Part shown: one piece after another, positions 22,552 through 34,536 of the stretch
Position numbering within the stretch: position 1 is the stretch's first letter
How the letters are laid out: each line of letters opens with the position of its first letter
Assembly (NCBI GenBank): GCA_030761205.1
Contig: JAULJL010000027.1
Coordinates: 3,601,001 to 3,665,000, forward strand
Direction of reading: 5' to 3'
Origin: Fremontodendron californicum
Lineage: Eukaryota; Streptophyta; Magnoliopsida; Malvales; Malvaceae
DNA: 64,000 nucleotides
The notes under the pieces: model-generated
Seen by the model: the letters and a program-made list of their open reading frames with translations, nothing else
The model's database searches: none
Told to the model about the DNA's origin: nothing
Made by a program: the position numbers and the translations under genes

Positions 22552-22862
22552 CGTAGGCTCCATTACATATGTAATTTGTCATGTTTATATGTAAAAAAGA
22601 AATTACATATGTAAAAATAAATTACACTATTTAAAAAATTACATATAAACATGACAAATTTTGTCATGTTTATAATTTATCATGTTTATAAGTAATTTTC
22701 ATGTTTATATGTAATTGTCAAGTTTATATGTAATTTGTCATATTTATATGTAATTTGTCATGTTTATATGTAAAAAAAAAAAAAAATTACATATAAACAT
22801 GATAATTTTATGTAATTTATTATGTTTATATATAATTTTGTAATGTTTATATGTAATGAAGC
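22552..22862. repeat. Palindromic minisatellite of catgtttatatgtaattt units
   Basis: Many copies of a roughly 20-bp unit, tcatgtttatatgtaatttg, occur in both orientations (acatataaacatgacaaatt is its inverse). They are separated by short A runs and form potential hairpins. About a dozen full or partial units are visible. No coding content. Confidence 0.75.
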
Positions 22863-23899
22863 ATATTTTAAGCATATCATAAGAGAGTTTATCCCAGAAC
22901 TCCCTCTATGATCTTGATCTCTCTATCTAAAAAAAAATGAGTACAATGATAAATTGATAATCAAACAAGTGTAATAATGATAATAAAAGCTATGATTTGC
23001 TTATAAAAATTAAAATTAAAATTCAAACCTAACATCATTTTGGAAGATGAAAAATTCTTCTTGTCATGATTAACCTTTTGTTATAAGCACAATACCAATG
23101 TGGCCAAAATTATGATTAATTCCCACACCAATAGTTTAGGATAATATACAAAAAGAAGGAGCTAGCTATTAATTGATTCCTTGTTTATTTATTATTTTTT
23201 TTTTGCCATAATTCCTTGTTTACTTTAGTGCGCCGACACACAAACATAAAATAAGCATAAGTGAAGAGATCTACAATAGGATTTTTCTTTTTTTCCCCTT
23301 TTTGACTTTGGCTTAATGTTAGTAATTAAATTATGGTACCCAAATAGCTCCCCTGTCAACATCTAAAAGTTTAATCAGTGATTGAGAATAAAAAACAATT
23401 ATTTAAACTTGGGAAATTGATATTAAGCTTAATCTTTTTGGAATCACGTGCTAAAAGACAATAATATGTTCACTTTAAGGAATTTTAATCTTTTGGATTG
23501 ATTTGTTCATGTATGCATCAACTTTTCTTTCAATATTTCTTTTAGCTTCTTTTGTAATTAAATCATATTGCGATATTTATCATGTACACCTATATTATAT
23601 ATATATATATATATATACATACAATTTTCATTATTTATTTTTCTTGATTAATTATTAGTTTTTTTTTTCATATTTATTCTGTTGGGAATATTAATTCAAA
23701 TCTAAAAGATTTGATGATGTATTTTTTTAGATATTTTTGGATTCACTTAAAATATTATTTGATGATCAAGTTTATTTGGTGGGTAAGTTAGTTTATAAAA
23801 TGTGAGTTTTAATGAAGCGAGGTATGAGATAAAGATATAAAAAGAGTTGTAAGGTTTTATGGATAGATATCTCATGAGATTAAAGAAGAGTGTCCATGA

Positions 23900-24242
23900 T
23901 GTTAGAACTTATATAAGAAAGTCCCACATCGGTGGGAGCAACGAAGGAGTTCCTCTTTGAAGGCTATATAAAGAGCCTTAAGGAGAAGTATTAAAACCAT
24001 CCCAAGAATTATCTCTTCCTCTCTTGTATACTTTCTTATATTCTTTGTGAGGTTGTTCTCTCCTAGTATTTAGAGAGAGGTGTTGTAATATTTTCTCATA
24101 GTGAAATTCTTCTAGTCTTGCCCCGTGGTTTTTCCCTTTATTCATTGAGGGTTTTCCACGTTAAATTTTGTGTGTTCAGTTCCTATTTTCTCATCTCTTA
24201 TTTTAGTTGTGAGACACTATTCCGTCACTCTGGTACCTAACA
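23900..24242 (+). repeat. 5' LTR of the copia element
   Basis: Starts TGTTAGAACTTATATAAG and ends GGTACCTAACA. A TATA-like box (ggctatataaagagcc) lies near 23962-23977, so transcription probably starts shortly after it. Nearly identical to the 3' LTR. Confidence 0.95.
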
Positions 24243-24243
24243 G

Positions 24244-24256
24244 TGGTATCAGAGCC
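24244..24256 (+). other. Primer binding site of the copia element
   Basis: TGGTATCAGAGCC starts two bases after the 5' LTR. It is the usual copia PBS complementary to the 3' end of initiator methionine tRNA. Confidence 0.9.
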
Positions 24257-24703
24257 ATTGGTTCGTGGTCCTTATTCCGCTGCAGTGAAAGTGTTGGTTC
24301 TTAGTATGCTCTGTGGTTGCAGTATTGTCTGATCTTCCACATCAGAAAAGAATTATTCTTGTTGCTGGAAATAAAGTGTGGTAGTGTGAAAGTGTCTAGG
24401 GAAGTTCTGGCTAGGAAAGACTTGGTATTTAAGTGTGTCTATCAGTGACCCACCTCTCTTTCCTGGGAACCTACCTGGTGCACTATTCACGGGCTACGGT
24501 CATTGTTCCAGTATACGGGCTATTCAATTGTACTGTACTATTCACAGATACGGTTACTATTCATACGTGTGGTTGTATACTTTTGCAGTAATTGTTAACG
24601 TATACTGGATTTGTTCTAGTGTACGACATACGTACAATACTGTTCACGTATATGGTACTATTCACGGTGAAATAGTGTAACTCGCTTCAGTTCGTGTACA
24701 ACC
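24257..24703 (+). other. Untranslated leader of the copia element with repeated tactattcac motifs
   Basis: About 450 bp between PBS and gag start. From 24480 to 24665 it contains repeated, diverged copies of (t/g)actattcac(g/a) plus g(a/c)tacgg (near 24481, 24537, 24558 and 24656) and related gtatacggg/gtatactgg words. The open frame here is not considered coding. Confidence 0.6.
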
Positions 24704-27700
24704 ATGGCAGCAAAATTCGAGATAGAGAAGTTCAGTGGGAGAAATTTCTCCTTGTGGAAATTGAAGATAAGAGCAATTTTGAGGAAGGATAATTGTCTAG
24801 AAGCAATTGAAAGTAGACCCACAGAAATGACTGATGAAAAGTGGAAAGAGAAGGATGACAATGCTGTTGCCAATCTGCACCTAGCAATGGCGGATTCAGT
24901 TTTGTCAAGTGTTGCAGAGAAGAAGACTGCAAAGGAGATTTGGGATGTTCTAAACAAATTGTACGAGGTGAAGTCACTTCACACCAGAATATTCTTGAAG
25001 AGGAAACTCTACACTCTTCGAATGAGTGAATCCACGTCGGTAACGGATCACATCAACACTCTGAATACGCTATTTGCTCAACTCACAGCATCAGATTTCA
25101 AAATAGCGGAAAATGAACGTGCGGAACTTCTACTTCAGAGTTTACCAGATTCGTATGATCAACTCATCATCAACATCACAAATAACAATGTTAGTGACTC
25201 TCTTCACTTTGATGATGTTGCCGGTGCTATTCTTGAAGAAGAATCCAGGCGCAAGAATAAGGAGGAAAGGTCAGAAAATTCAAAGCAAGCAGAGGCTTTA
25301 ACGGTGATGAGAGGCAGATCAACAGAACGTGGCTCCAGTGGGAGTCAGAATCATGGTAGATCAAAATCTCGAAGAAGGAAGAATCTTAAATGCTACAATT
25401 GTGGCATGAGAGGGCACTCGAAGAATGAGTGTTGACATAATAAGAAGGGTGGAGAAAAGAATTCTGAAACATCAACCTCCCAAGGTTGTGTTGCAAGTAC
25501 CTCAGATGATGGAGAAATCTTGTATAGTGAAGCAGCGACTAGTTCTAAAGGCGGAAAGAAACTCAATGATGTCTGGATAATGGATTCAGGTGCGACATGG
25601 CACATGACTCCACACCGAGATTGGTTTTGCACTTATGAACCTATTTCGGAAGGATCTGTGTTCATGGGAAATGATCACGCCTTAGATATTGCTGGAGTCG
25701 GTACCGTCAGATTAAAAATGCATGATGGTACTGTTCGCAAAATTCAAGGGGTACGACATGTGAAGGGCTTAAAGAAGAACTTATTGTCAATTGGACAATT
25801 GGATGACCTCGGGTGCAAGATCCACACTGAATGTGGAATATTGAAAGTAGTGAAAGGAAACCTTGTGGTGATGAAAGCAGAGAAGATCACAAGCAATCTA
25901 TACATGCTTTTGGGAGAGACGTTGCAAGAGGCAGATGCATCAGTTGCAGCAGCCAGCCAAGAAGAAACGACGATGATGTGGCATCGCAGATTAGGCCATA
26001 TGTCAGAGCGAGGCTTGAAAGTCCTTGCAGAACGCAATCTCCTGCCCGGGCTCAAGATGGTCAATTTACCTTTCTGTGAGCACTGTGTGATAAGCAAGCA
26101 GCATAGATTGAAGTTTGCTAAAGTAACTACAAGAAGCAAACACATACTGGACTTAATCCATTCTGATGTGTGGGAGTCACCAGAAATATCCCTGGGTGGA
26201 GCAAAGTATTTTGTATCATTCATTGATGACTATTCCAGGAGATTATGGGTGTACCCAATCAAGAAGAAGTCTGATGTGTTTCCAGTATTCAAGGAGTTCA
26301 AAGCACAAGTAGAGCTTGAAACTGGGAAAAGAATCAAGTGCTTGAGGACAGACAATGGAGGAGAATATGTAGACGGTAACTTTCTAGCATTCTGTAAGAA
26401 AGAGGGTATTATGAGACAATTCACGGTTGCACATACGCCTCAACAGAATGGTGTAGCAGAGCGGATGAACAGAACTCTCCTAGATAGAACAAGAGCCATG
26501 CTGAGAACAGCGGGATTGGACAAATCTTTCTGGGCAGAAGCAGTCAAAACCACCTGTTATGTGATAAATCGATCACCATCAACGGCGATTGGTTTGAAGA
26601 CGCCTATGGAGATGTGGAAAGGAAAGCCAGCTGATTATTCTTCTCTACATGTGTTTGGATGTCCTGTGTACGTGATGTACAACTCCCAAGAAAGAACAAA
26701 GCTGGATCCAAAATCCAGAAAATGTATATTCTTGGGTTATGCTGACGGTGTTAAGGGGTATCGCCTGTGGGATCCCACTGCCCGCAAGGTTGTTGTCAGC
26801 AGAGATGTAGTTTTTGCAGAAAATGAACTGCAAAGTGAGCAAACAAATGACAACACTTCAAAAGAGACTGCTACAGTGCAGATGGATAGAAATTCTCAAG
26901 AAGATGATTCTTCTGAAGCAGAACCAGAGCATGAGGTACCAGAACCAGTTGAGTCCGAGGCTGTAGAAGTTCGACGGTCAACTCGTGAGAGAAGGCCTCC
27001 AAATTGGCACACGGAGTATGTTACGGAGAGCAATGTTGCATACTGTCTTTTAACAGAGGATGGAGAGCCATCAACTTTTCATGAAGCTACTAGTAGCCCA
27101 GATGCTTCTCTGTGGATGACAGCAATGCAGGAAGAAATTGAAGCTCTTCACAAGAACGAGACATGGGAACTGGTGGAATTACCACGTGGCAGAAAAGCCA
27201 TTGGTAACAAATGGGTCTACAAGATCAAGCGGGATAACAATGATCAAGTAGAACGATATCGTGCTAGATTGGTTGTAAAAGGATATGCTCAGAAAGAAGG
27301 TATTGACTTCAACGAGATATTTTCTCCAGTTGTCAGACTTACTACTATCAGAGTAGTGTTGGCTATGTGTGCTGCATTTGATTTACATCTTGAACAACTA
27401 GATGTAAAGACGGCTTTTCTACATGGAGAGCTTGAAGAAGAAATTTATATGCTCCAACCAGAAGGTTTTGTTGAAACAGGCAAAGAGAACTTGGTTTGCA
27501 GGTTGACCAAATCTCTGTACGGTCTAAAGCAGGCGCCCAGATGTTGGTACAAGAGATTTGATTCTTTCATAATTAGCCTTGAATACAACAGACTGAGTTC
27601 AGACCATTGTACGTACTACAAGAGGTTTGATGATAATGATTTCATTATTTTGCTGTTGTATGTGGATGACATGTTGGTGGTAGGCCCCAACAAAGATCGA

Positions 27701-28624
27701 ATCCAAGATTTGAAGGCACAGTTGGCTAGGGAGTTCGATATGAAGGACTTGGGACCCGCAAACAAGATTTTAGGGATGCAAATTCACCGAGACAGAAAAG
27801 ACAGGAAAATTTGGCTTTCTCAAAAGAATTATCTGAGGAAGGTCTTGCGACGCTTCAACATGCAAGACTGTAAGCCAATATCTACCCCACTTCCTGTCAA
27901 TTGTAAATTATCCTCAGGTATGAGTCATAGCAATGAAGCAGAGAGGATGGAAATGTCTCGAGTACCGTATGCATCAGCGGTGGGAAGCCTTATGTATGCT
28001 ATGATATGTACAAGACCAGACATTGCACAAGCAGTGGGAGCGGTCAGTCGATTTATGGCAGATCCTGGTAGAGAGCATTGGAATGTTGTTAAGAGGATCC
28101 TTAGATACATTAAAGGAACCTCAGATGTTGCATTATGTTTTGGAGGATCAGAACTTGTTGTCAGGGGTTATGTTGATTCAGATTTTGCAGGTGATCTTAA
28201 TAAAAGGAAATCCACTACTGGCTATGTGTTCACACTTGCAGGAGGAGCGGTAAGCTGGTTATCTAAGTTACAGACTGTTGTAGCTTTGTCTACTACAGAA
28301 GCTGAGTACATGGCAGCTACCCAAGCATGCAAGGAAGCAATATGGATACAAAGGTTAATGGAAGAACTCGGGCACAAGCAGCAGAAGATTATTGTGTATT
28401 GTGACAGTCAGAGTGCCTTGCACATTGCAAGGAATCCAGCCTTTCATTCCAGGACAAAGCATATAGGTATACAGTATCACTTTGTTCGAGAAGTAGTAGA
28501 AGAAGGAAGTGTGGATATGCAAAAGATTCACACCAAAGACAACCTAGCAGATGTTATGACAAAGCCAATCAACACTGACAAGTTTATTTGGTGTCGATCC
28601 TCCTATGGTCTATCAGAAACGTAA
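24704..28624 (+). CDS. Copia gag-pol polyprotein frame with one in-frame TGA at 25433-25435
   Basis: The first part (24704-25432, 243 codons) is Gag: a UBN2-type N-terminal domain (FEIEKFSGRNFSLWKLKI) and a CCHC zinc knuckle (CYNCGMRGHSKNEC). TGA follows immediately, then the same frame continues without another stop to 28624. Pol shows protease (WIMDSGATWH, about 25574), integrase zinc finger (WHRRLGH...CEHC, about 25979-26087) and catalytic core (HSDVWESP; RTDNGGEY; HTPQQNGVAE), reverse transcriptase (KARLVVKGYAQKEGID-like; YVDDMLVVG, about 27660) and RNase H (STTEAEYMAA; HSRTKHIGIQYHFVRE). The TGA occupies a position usually held by a sense codon in related elements, so it is most simply a point mutation; readthrough cannot be excluded. 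Confidence 0.92.
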
Positions 28625-28687
28625 GCAACATGGAATGGCAAGACAGAAAGAGTGGTGTGAAGATATGATTGGTTTAATCAAATCTTC

Positions 28688-28698
28688 AAGTGGGAGAA
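28688..28698 (+). other. Polypurine tract of the copia element
   Basis: AAGTGGGAGAA lies one base before the 3' LTR (28700). Its position and composition fit the plus-strand primer of LTR retrotransposons. Confidence 0.85.
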
Positions 28699-28699
28699 T

Positions 28700-29042
28700 T
28701 GTTAGAACTTATATAAGAAAGTCCCACATCGGTGGGAGCAACGAAGGAGTTCCTCCTTGAAGGCTATATAAAGAGCCTTAAGGAGAAGTATTAAAACCAT
28801 CCCAAGAATTATCTCTTCCTCTCTTGTATACTTTCTTATATTCTTTGTGAGGTTGTTCTCTCCTAGTATTTAGAGAGAGGTGTTGTAATATTTTCTCATA
28901 GTGAAATTCTTCTAGTCTTGCCCCGTGGTTTTTCCCTTTATTCATTGAGGGTTTTCCACGTTAAATTTTGTGTGTTCAGTTCCTATTTTCTCATCTCTTA
29001 TTTTAGTTGTGAGACACTATTCCGTCACTCTGGTACCTAACA
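28700..29042 (+). repeat. 3' LTR of the copia element
   Basis: Same sequence as the 5' LTR apart from one visible substitution, followed by the TSD CATGA. Confidence 0.95.
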
Positions 29043-29047
29043 CATGA

Positions 29048-30748
29048 GCCATGTCTACGTGTGAATGTTTGATTTTTTTGAGAATGGATTGAGATGGTTG
29101 TGTGAGATTGATTTGTATTTGGTGAGTATTTGATTGGATTGGAATTGATTTTGAGTGGTTGTCGAGTGCAAATTCGATTGTAGCTCTCTATAATTAGTGG
29201 ATATTTTGTCTCATTTGTGGACATAAACAAAATAAATGTTGAATTACATTAAATTATTATCTCTTGAATAAATGATTTATTGTTTAATTACATTTCCGTT
29301 TGCTAAATGATTATTGAGTGGAGGTTTGACCAAACACATTCAAATGACCCAAAAAAAAAATGATGTTTTTAGAATAAAAAGTCAGATCATATTTTCAAGA
29401 TGATTTAATTTGTTACCTTAATTAACTCAAAATACTTGGTCCTCTGAAGTACAGAGGCCTTGGAGTTATGTGTCTCTTTTAATGCAATGGGATTTTGAAC
29501 TAATTAGGTTTATAATATGGAAACTTATTTCATATATGATCGGTAGAATTTGCAAATTTTACAAGTAAAGTTAGAGAGTTGTTATATATTTTCTAAGGTA
29601 TATTTAAAAAATAAAAAACTTATTAATATAAAAAATAATATATATGATAATGTTTATAAATTTTAAAAATTTCGTATAAAAAAACGAACTGTTATAATAT
29701 TCATGTAATTGATTTAGATTTATTTTGAAGGTTTATTTAATGAAAGTGATATGAGTAAAATGGGTGGAAGCTTAGAAAAAATGGATCTAGCTTTCAGCCT
29801 TCAAGGTTTTATGAGACTCTTTATAAGTTGATGGTAAAATTGTGTAGAAAAGAATTAATGACATATACTAGAGAAGATATCGAGTTGAGTCAGTCCAGGA
29901 TGAATATTTTAAATCTTGTCTAAGATCTAATTCAATTTGGCAGACCTCAAAAACCCATTTTTAATTAAAATAATAATAATTTAAAATATATTTTATTTTA
30001 TTAATTAAAAAATAAGCCTGAACCAATCAAGGTCTAATATTGGCCGTCCATCCCTCATCTCATAGAAGCGAAGGAACATGGGGCCTCAAAAAATGATGCA
30101 TGATTTCCACTAGAATCTAGAAAACATGTAATTAGCTAGAAGCTCAAACAAACAAAAATACCTTCATTAGAATTGAATAGAGACTTGTTTTGTTTAGAAA
30201 GGTTTCAAAGATATAATAGTATATCAATTCCACCCACAAAACTCCTAATTCTTTATAAGGGGTCCTTTAAATTAATTTGTTTGCTTTTTTTTCCCCTCTT
30301 AAATCTTAGTAATAAAGAGTTTAAAAAAAAAAAAAAAAGGTTCATAGTGGGAGTCTCTAAAAATTGTTGGGATACATGTGCACCAAGTTGGCTGATGTAA
30401 GGATGAGAAGAAGACCATAGATCCCCATCAAGATTAACTAAGGCTGAGCTTACATTGTCTCCCTATCTCTTCTCAGTAGATAGAGAAAAAGAAAAGATAG
30501 CCAAAGAAAAGGCTCCTTTGCGAAAAGGATGGCATATTATGACCAATGCTGACGGTTATTTGGCCACAAGGAATAAAGCTGGGTCGCCCAATTTCAGGTT
30601 CAGGATAGAAAAAGAACCATTTAAAACTTAAACTTTTCATTATCCCATGTATTCTTTTATAAACTTTTCATATTATAATGTAAAAAATAATCTTTATTTA
30701 TTGTATTTGGGGAGAGAAAGAGAAGGGGAAAGCAAAGTCTTGAGAAAT

Positions 30749-30797
<49 letters not shown>

Positions 30798-31364
30798 AAC
30801 AGTTATGGATTCCACGTCCAAAAGTGTAAGGAAGAAAGCTTTCTTTGCAACCAAATTAGAGCAATAATATTTTATCAAATTTTCTCTAACAAATAATAAT
30901 ACTTCTTTTTTACATGAATTGAGAAAATAATTCTTCTTCTACAACATCTTGCACGCCTACAATAAAAAGAAATACAGTGAAATTTGTTTACTCTAGGAAA
31001 ACAAATAATATAAGCTATAGCTTTTCTTTAATCTGTTCCATTAATAATCTTCAACTTAATCAGCAATAAATCAACACAATTCACAAAAGGGTATGTTTTG
31101 AAATTATACCCATTTGATCATAATGGTTAATTTGATCCTTTGTTGAACTTGGCATGTTGAAAGGATGCTTACGAAACAATTATCAGCTTTTGCATGGAAA
31201 GTCCAATTTGGTGGGTTAACTTGTGCAAATTGGGGAACCTTTGGTCTTACTCTTGTCAAGTGGTCTATACTTTTTCTGGAAGGATAAAATGACCTAAAAA
31301 AGGAAAACCCCAATTTTCTTTTTCCTTACCGAAATGTAATATTTACATGCAGTCACCATTTTGC
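29048..31364. other. Intergenic region between the copia element and the GH17 gene
   Basis: AT-rich with no supported gene. It includes a long TA-dinucleotide microsatellite (about 30752-30794) and low-complexity A/T runs. Sequence immediately left of 31365 is expected to be the 3' UTR of the GH17 gene on the - strand. Confidence 0.55.
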
Positions 31365-33154
31365 TTAATGTTGTCTTCTCATTAAAACTTGGAAAGTCAG
31401 CAAATACACAAACATGCAGTACACCAAGCTTTGATATTCCATCTTTGCTGCCTGTTTCACAATAAATGCCATTTAAAGAGAGAGGCAAAACAAAAAAGAA
31501 TAAAAGAAAATAATTAGAGAATTGCTCATGAACTTTTTATTGAAGAGAGAATTTATATATATAATTTTCTCGTATAAATAATTTACAATAGTAAAAATTT
31601 GTTAAACATTTATACAATATTTGCTCCATCCGATCCATACATTTTTAAAAAAAGAAAGAAAGAGGAGGAGAAAAGATTATAGATATTGGAATTCGAATTT
31701 CAAACATGTCGGATACAATCTGGGTGATTGTATGAACTAGCTGAATTAAGTTCTGGATTCGGATCTATACATTGATGTGTACACTTTTTTTTCCTCCTAT
31801 CCTCTGCTATACAATTTCTCAATTTCCCTTTTTTATTGATAAATTTTGTTTAATGTAAATGGGTTTAGAACTTGGAAGAAAACAAAAGCTATGGTTTTAC
31901 CTTAGTCGCAGAGGAAGTAAGAGAAATGGAAGCTGATGAAGTTGAAGTTGAAGAAGTTGTGGCCAAGGCAGAGAGGCCCACATTGTAAGCCATGGTTCCA
32001 TCAGGTTGAAAAAGACCGTAGTTCCTTTCCGAAGTTGGTCCAGGTTTCATATCCTCATTGAACAAAGCAAACAAATACACTTCTAGCCTTATATTTGGTC
32101 TCAAAGGTGTCCCCTCATTACGCATCTGCCTTCTCAGCAAATTCCTGTTGTAAGCAGCTGCATTCTCAAGGGTTGCTCCGATTTCATTAGGATCCCCTTT
32201 GGATGGCCAACCCGTCTCTGAAACCTTCACCTCGATCCCACCAAAACCCAACCTAAACATGGCATAAACAACAGCATCTACCTGTGCGTATAACATGTTG
32301 TCATAGTGTAGTTTTGTGTAAGGATCGACCATTCCTTGATTTCTGTTAAAAAGAACATAGTCCAAGGAAATGTTGTTTGGGGCATCTTTGTAAGCAAAAT
32401 ATGGGTAGGCATTGATCCAAAACGGAGAACCAGTGGCTGACAAAAACTGCAAAAACTGTGACATGACTCCCGAGACCTCACTCTTGAAACTACCAGCTGA
32501 AGGAGGGAAAGATTCCTGAAGAACTGCTAAGGAATTGGGTGTGGAAACCTGAATGTACTTGTCTAGGCCTAATTGAACTAAAGCGCCATGGATGCTGACC
32601 ATGGCAGGGACAAGATATCCTAGTAGTGATGTGTCGCCATCGGTGAAGATTTCATTTCCTACTGCGATCTCAGTAATCTTGGTGGCCGGGAAATAAGGCT
32701 TGATGTGGGTACTAACCCATTGAAGTGCTTGTTGGGGATCCATTACGACAGATAGCATTTGGTTTTCAACTGTGACAATGAACTCAATGTTGGAGTTGGC
32801 AAATGTTGTTAAAATTTGCGGATTGGTGTCATAGATTTTTGCTTTTGTGAGCTTAAGGGAACCTAAGAGATCGAGAACCCTGTCGGGTGCAGGCAAATTG
32901 CTGCCAACTTGACCATAGTTGATGCCTAAAGAAGTAACTCGTAAGAAACCATAATCTGAAAAAAGGAACAAGAAAATACATTAGAGACGAACGTTCAAAA
33001 ACAGAGAACTAAAATGGAACAGGTAAGCTTAAGCAACAAAGAAATCACTAATGATATAGAAAAGAAGGAAACAAAAAGGGTTACCTGAAAAACAGAGAGA
33101 AAATAGAAGGAAAACATGGATCATCATGACAGTTCTTCTTAAAAACGCTACCAT
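31365..33154 (-). CDS. Glycoside hydrolase family 17, glucan endo-1,3-beta-glucosidase, 3 exons
   Basis: Hydrolyses 1,3-beta-glucan (callose) in the cell wall or apoplast. Exons on the - strand: 33154-33086 (boundary within 1-2 bases), 32955-31901, 31451-31365, giving about 403 aa. Exon 1 encodes a signal peptide (MVAFLRRTVMMIHVFLLFSL). The mature part begins near LGINYGQVGSNLPAP. GH17 signatures are TEIAVGNEIFT with the acid/base Glu and VKVSETGWPSKGDP with the nucleophile Glu; LFNEDMKPGP and NYGLFQPDG follow. A Ser/Thr-rich linker (ATTSSTSTSSASISLTSSAT) precedes the last exon, which encodes a short hydrophobic tail (SLVYCMFVYLLTFQVLMRRQ), resembling a GPI-anchor signal. If exon 2 is not spliced, a stop three codons past the donor would give a shorter protein without the tail. 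It has no CBM43 domain. Close to the Arabidopsis glucosidase 11/14-type group by memory. Confidence 0.92.
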
Positions 33155-34136
33155 GAAGTGAGAAAGAAAACAGTGACGAGAGCTATTAGTGTCTTAAGAA
33201 TTTCAGAACGAGATACAGAGGGGGAGAAAATATAGGGAAATGGAGGAGGAGAAAGAGGGAGTGAATTCTTTTCTTTGCTTGTTTGAGCTTTTATTTTGAG
33301 GTCTCTCTTTCTCAGAGGTTTTAGCTTGCCTTGACCATGTACGTTGCCTTTGTTTTTTCTTACCACCTTAAAGGGTTTTTAAACAAGTTGGATTTCCCAT
33401 TTTCTTCGATTTCCTCCATGTCTTTCTTTTGGACTGGCTTGTCTCTTTTCAATACACGCCAACTTCTCCCAATTGCCCCGCCTACTTTCTTCAGACAAAA
33501 GGAAAGCGAAAATCCCACTAATGGTTAAATATATTTCTTTGCTACAATTTTCTGTTAATAAGAGACTAAAATAGTTAAATATATATTATATTGAGGCAAG
33601 GAATTGGAGGATCCCTAAATTCAAGGTGCGTTTAATTTTTTTAGTTATCAATGAAATGAAATGATGATAAATTGAAAATTTTTAGTTATCAATGAAATGA
33701 AATGATGATAAACATATTCTACTTTAATCTAAACAATATCTATTATCCTTAGATTCCTATACCTTTTAAGACATATGTTTTATTTTTTATATATAAAAAA
33801 AGTCATAGTACGAGAATAAAATAAAAAAAAAATTGTATGTCTCAAAATTTGAATTTTGAATTTATTGAAAATTATTTTTTTAAAAATTATATAAATCAAT
33901 CGAATTAAATCTTAAATTTGACATAAATTTTTTTGTTACGTTCAGTCGTCATTTTATGTAAATGTAAAAAGACAACAAATTTTAACCAACAGAAGCCTAC
34001 TTTGAGTGAAAATTACCTAAATAAGTATAGTAGTATTTTTCCGCTTTGCATGTGCCCCAATTAGATCAATGGGAAGAAAGGCAGATATTTACATTTGTAA
34101 AAACCACTTTTCCAGCTGCAGATTAAATTAGATGCA

Positions 34137-34380
34137 TAGAGGTTCTCATGGCTGAGCTGGGTTGGGTCGCGGCCAGATTTTTTTTTTTATTTTTTTGCTT
34201 AGGTTCAGTCCGTAAACTCAAATTTATTGTTCATTATATATAAAATATTATTTTTTTAATATATTTTTATAATTAAAATTAAATAAAATAATATTATTAT
34301 AATACATAAAATACTGTTTCGGGTTGGACCGGACTGGCTGCCTGGTCCTTGAACAGGTCTATGCACAAGGTGGGACAAAG
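34137..34380. repeat. Decayed hAT MITE of the TAGACCTGCTC family, right end missing
   Basis: The left end TAGAGGTTCTCATGGCTGAG and the internal GC-rich block (gttggaccggactggctg, tatgcacaaggtggg) match elements at 1473 and 51839. The usual right terminal repeat is not found, so the element is truncated. Confidence 0.55.
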
Positions 34381-34536
34381 ATTATATATACTAGATAATG
34401 CCTGTGCTTCGCTGTAGAATGTTATTGGATTTGAATTAATATTTTGTAATAAATTTGAAAGATAAGAAAGCAATAGTGGTAAATATAATAATTTAGAAGA
34501 ATAATAATTTCTATTCTTATAAGACACCTGGTATAA

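Larger units (their letters stand above)
20238..23899. other. Intergenic region between duplicon 2 and the copia element
   Basis: AT-rich, no supported gene. 20238-20372 is the 5' flank of the coiled-coil gene (partly present inverted at 12788-12880). It contains TA-dinucleotide runs (about 20526-20548, 20618-20636, 21038-21058, 23597-23617), the accggtacc repeat (20640-21255) and a palindromic minisatellite (about 22552-22862). Short open frames here are low-complexity and look random. Confidence 0.6.
23900..29042 (+). mobile_element. Ty1/copia LTR retrotransposon, Tork/Tnt1-like, nearly intact
   Basis: Complete element of 5143 bp flanked by perfect 5-bp TSDs CATGA (23895-23899 and 29043-29047). 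LTRs are 23900-24242 and 28700-29042 (343 bp each, TG...CA); by eye they differ at one site (23956 t versus 28756 c). The PBS is at 24244-24256 and the PPT at 28688-28698. The gag-pol frame runs from 24704 to 28624 with one in-frame TGA. Domain order is gag, protease, integrase, reverse transcriptase, RNase H, which defines copia. The near-identical LTRs imply a recent insertion. Confidence 0.96.

Noticed and set aside
24435..24680. 81-codon frame before gag
   Set aside because: It lies in the copia leader between PBS and gag, is built of repeated words and has no family match.
25744..26223. 159-codon frame on the - strand within the copia pol
   Set aside because: It is a shadow of the integrase-coding frame on the + strand.
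30657..30878. Open frame through the TA microsatellite
   Set aside because: Its core is an Ile-Tyr run from a TA repeat and has no coding support.
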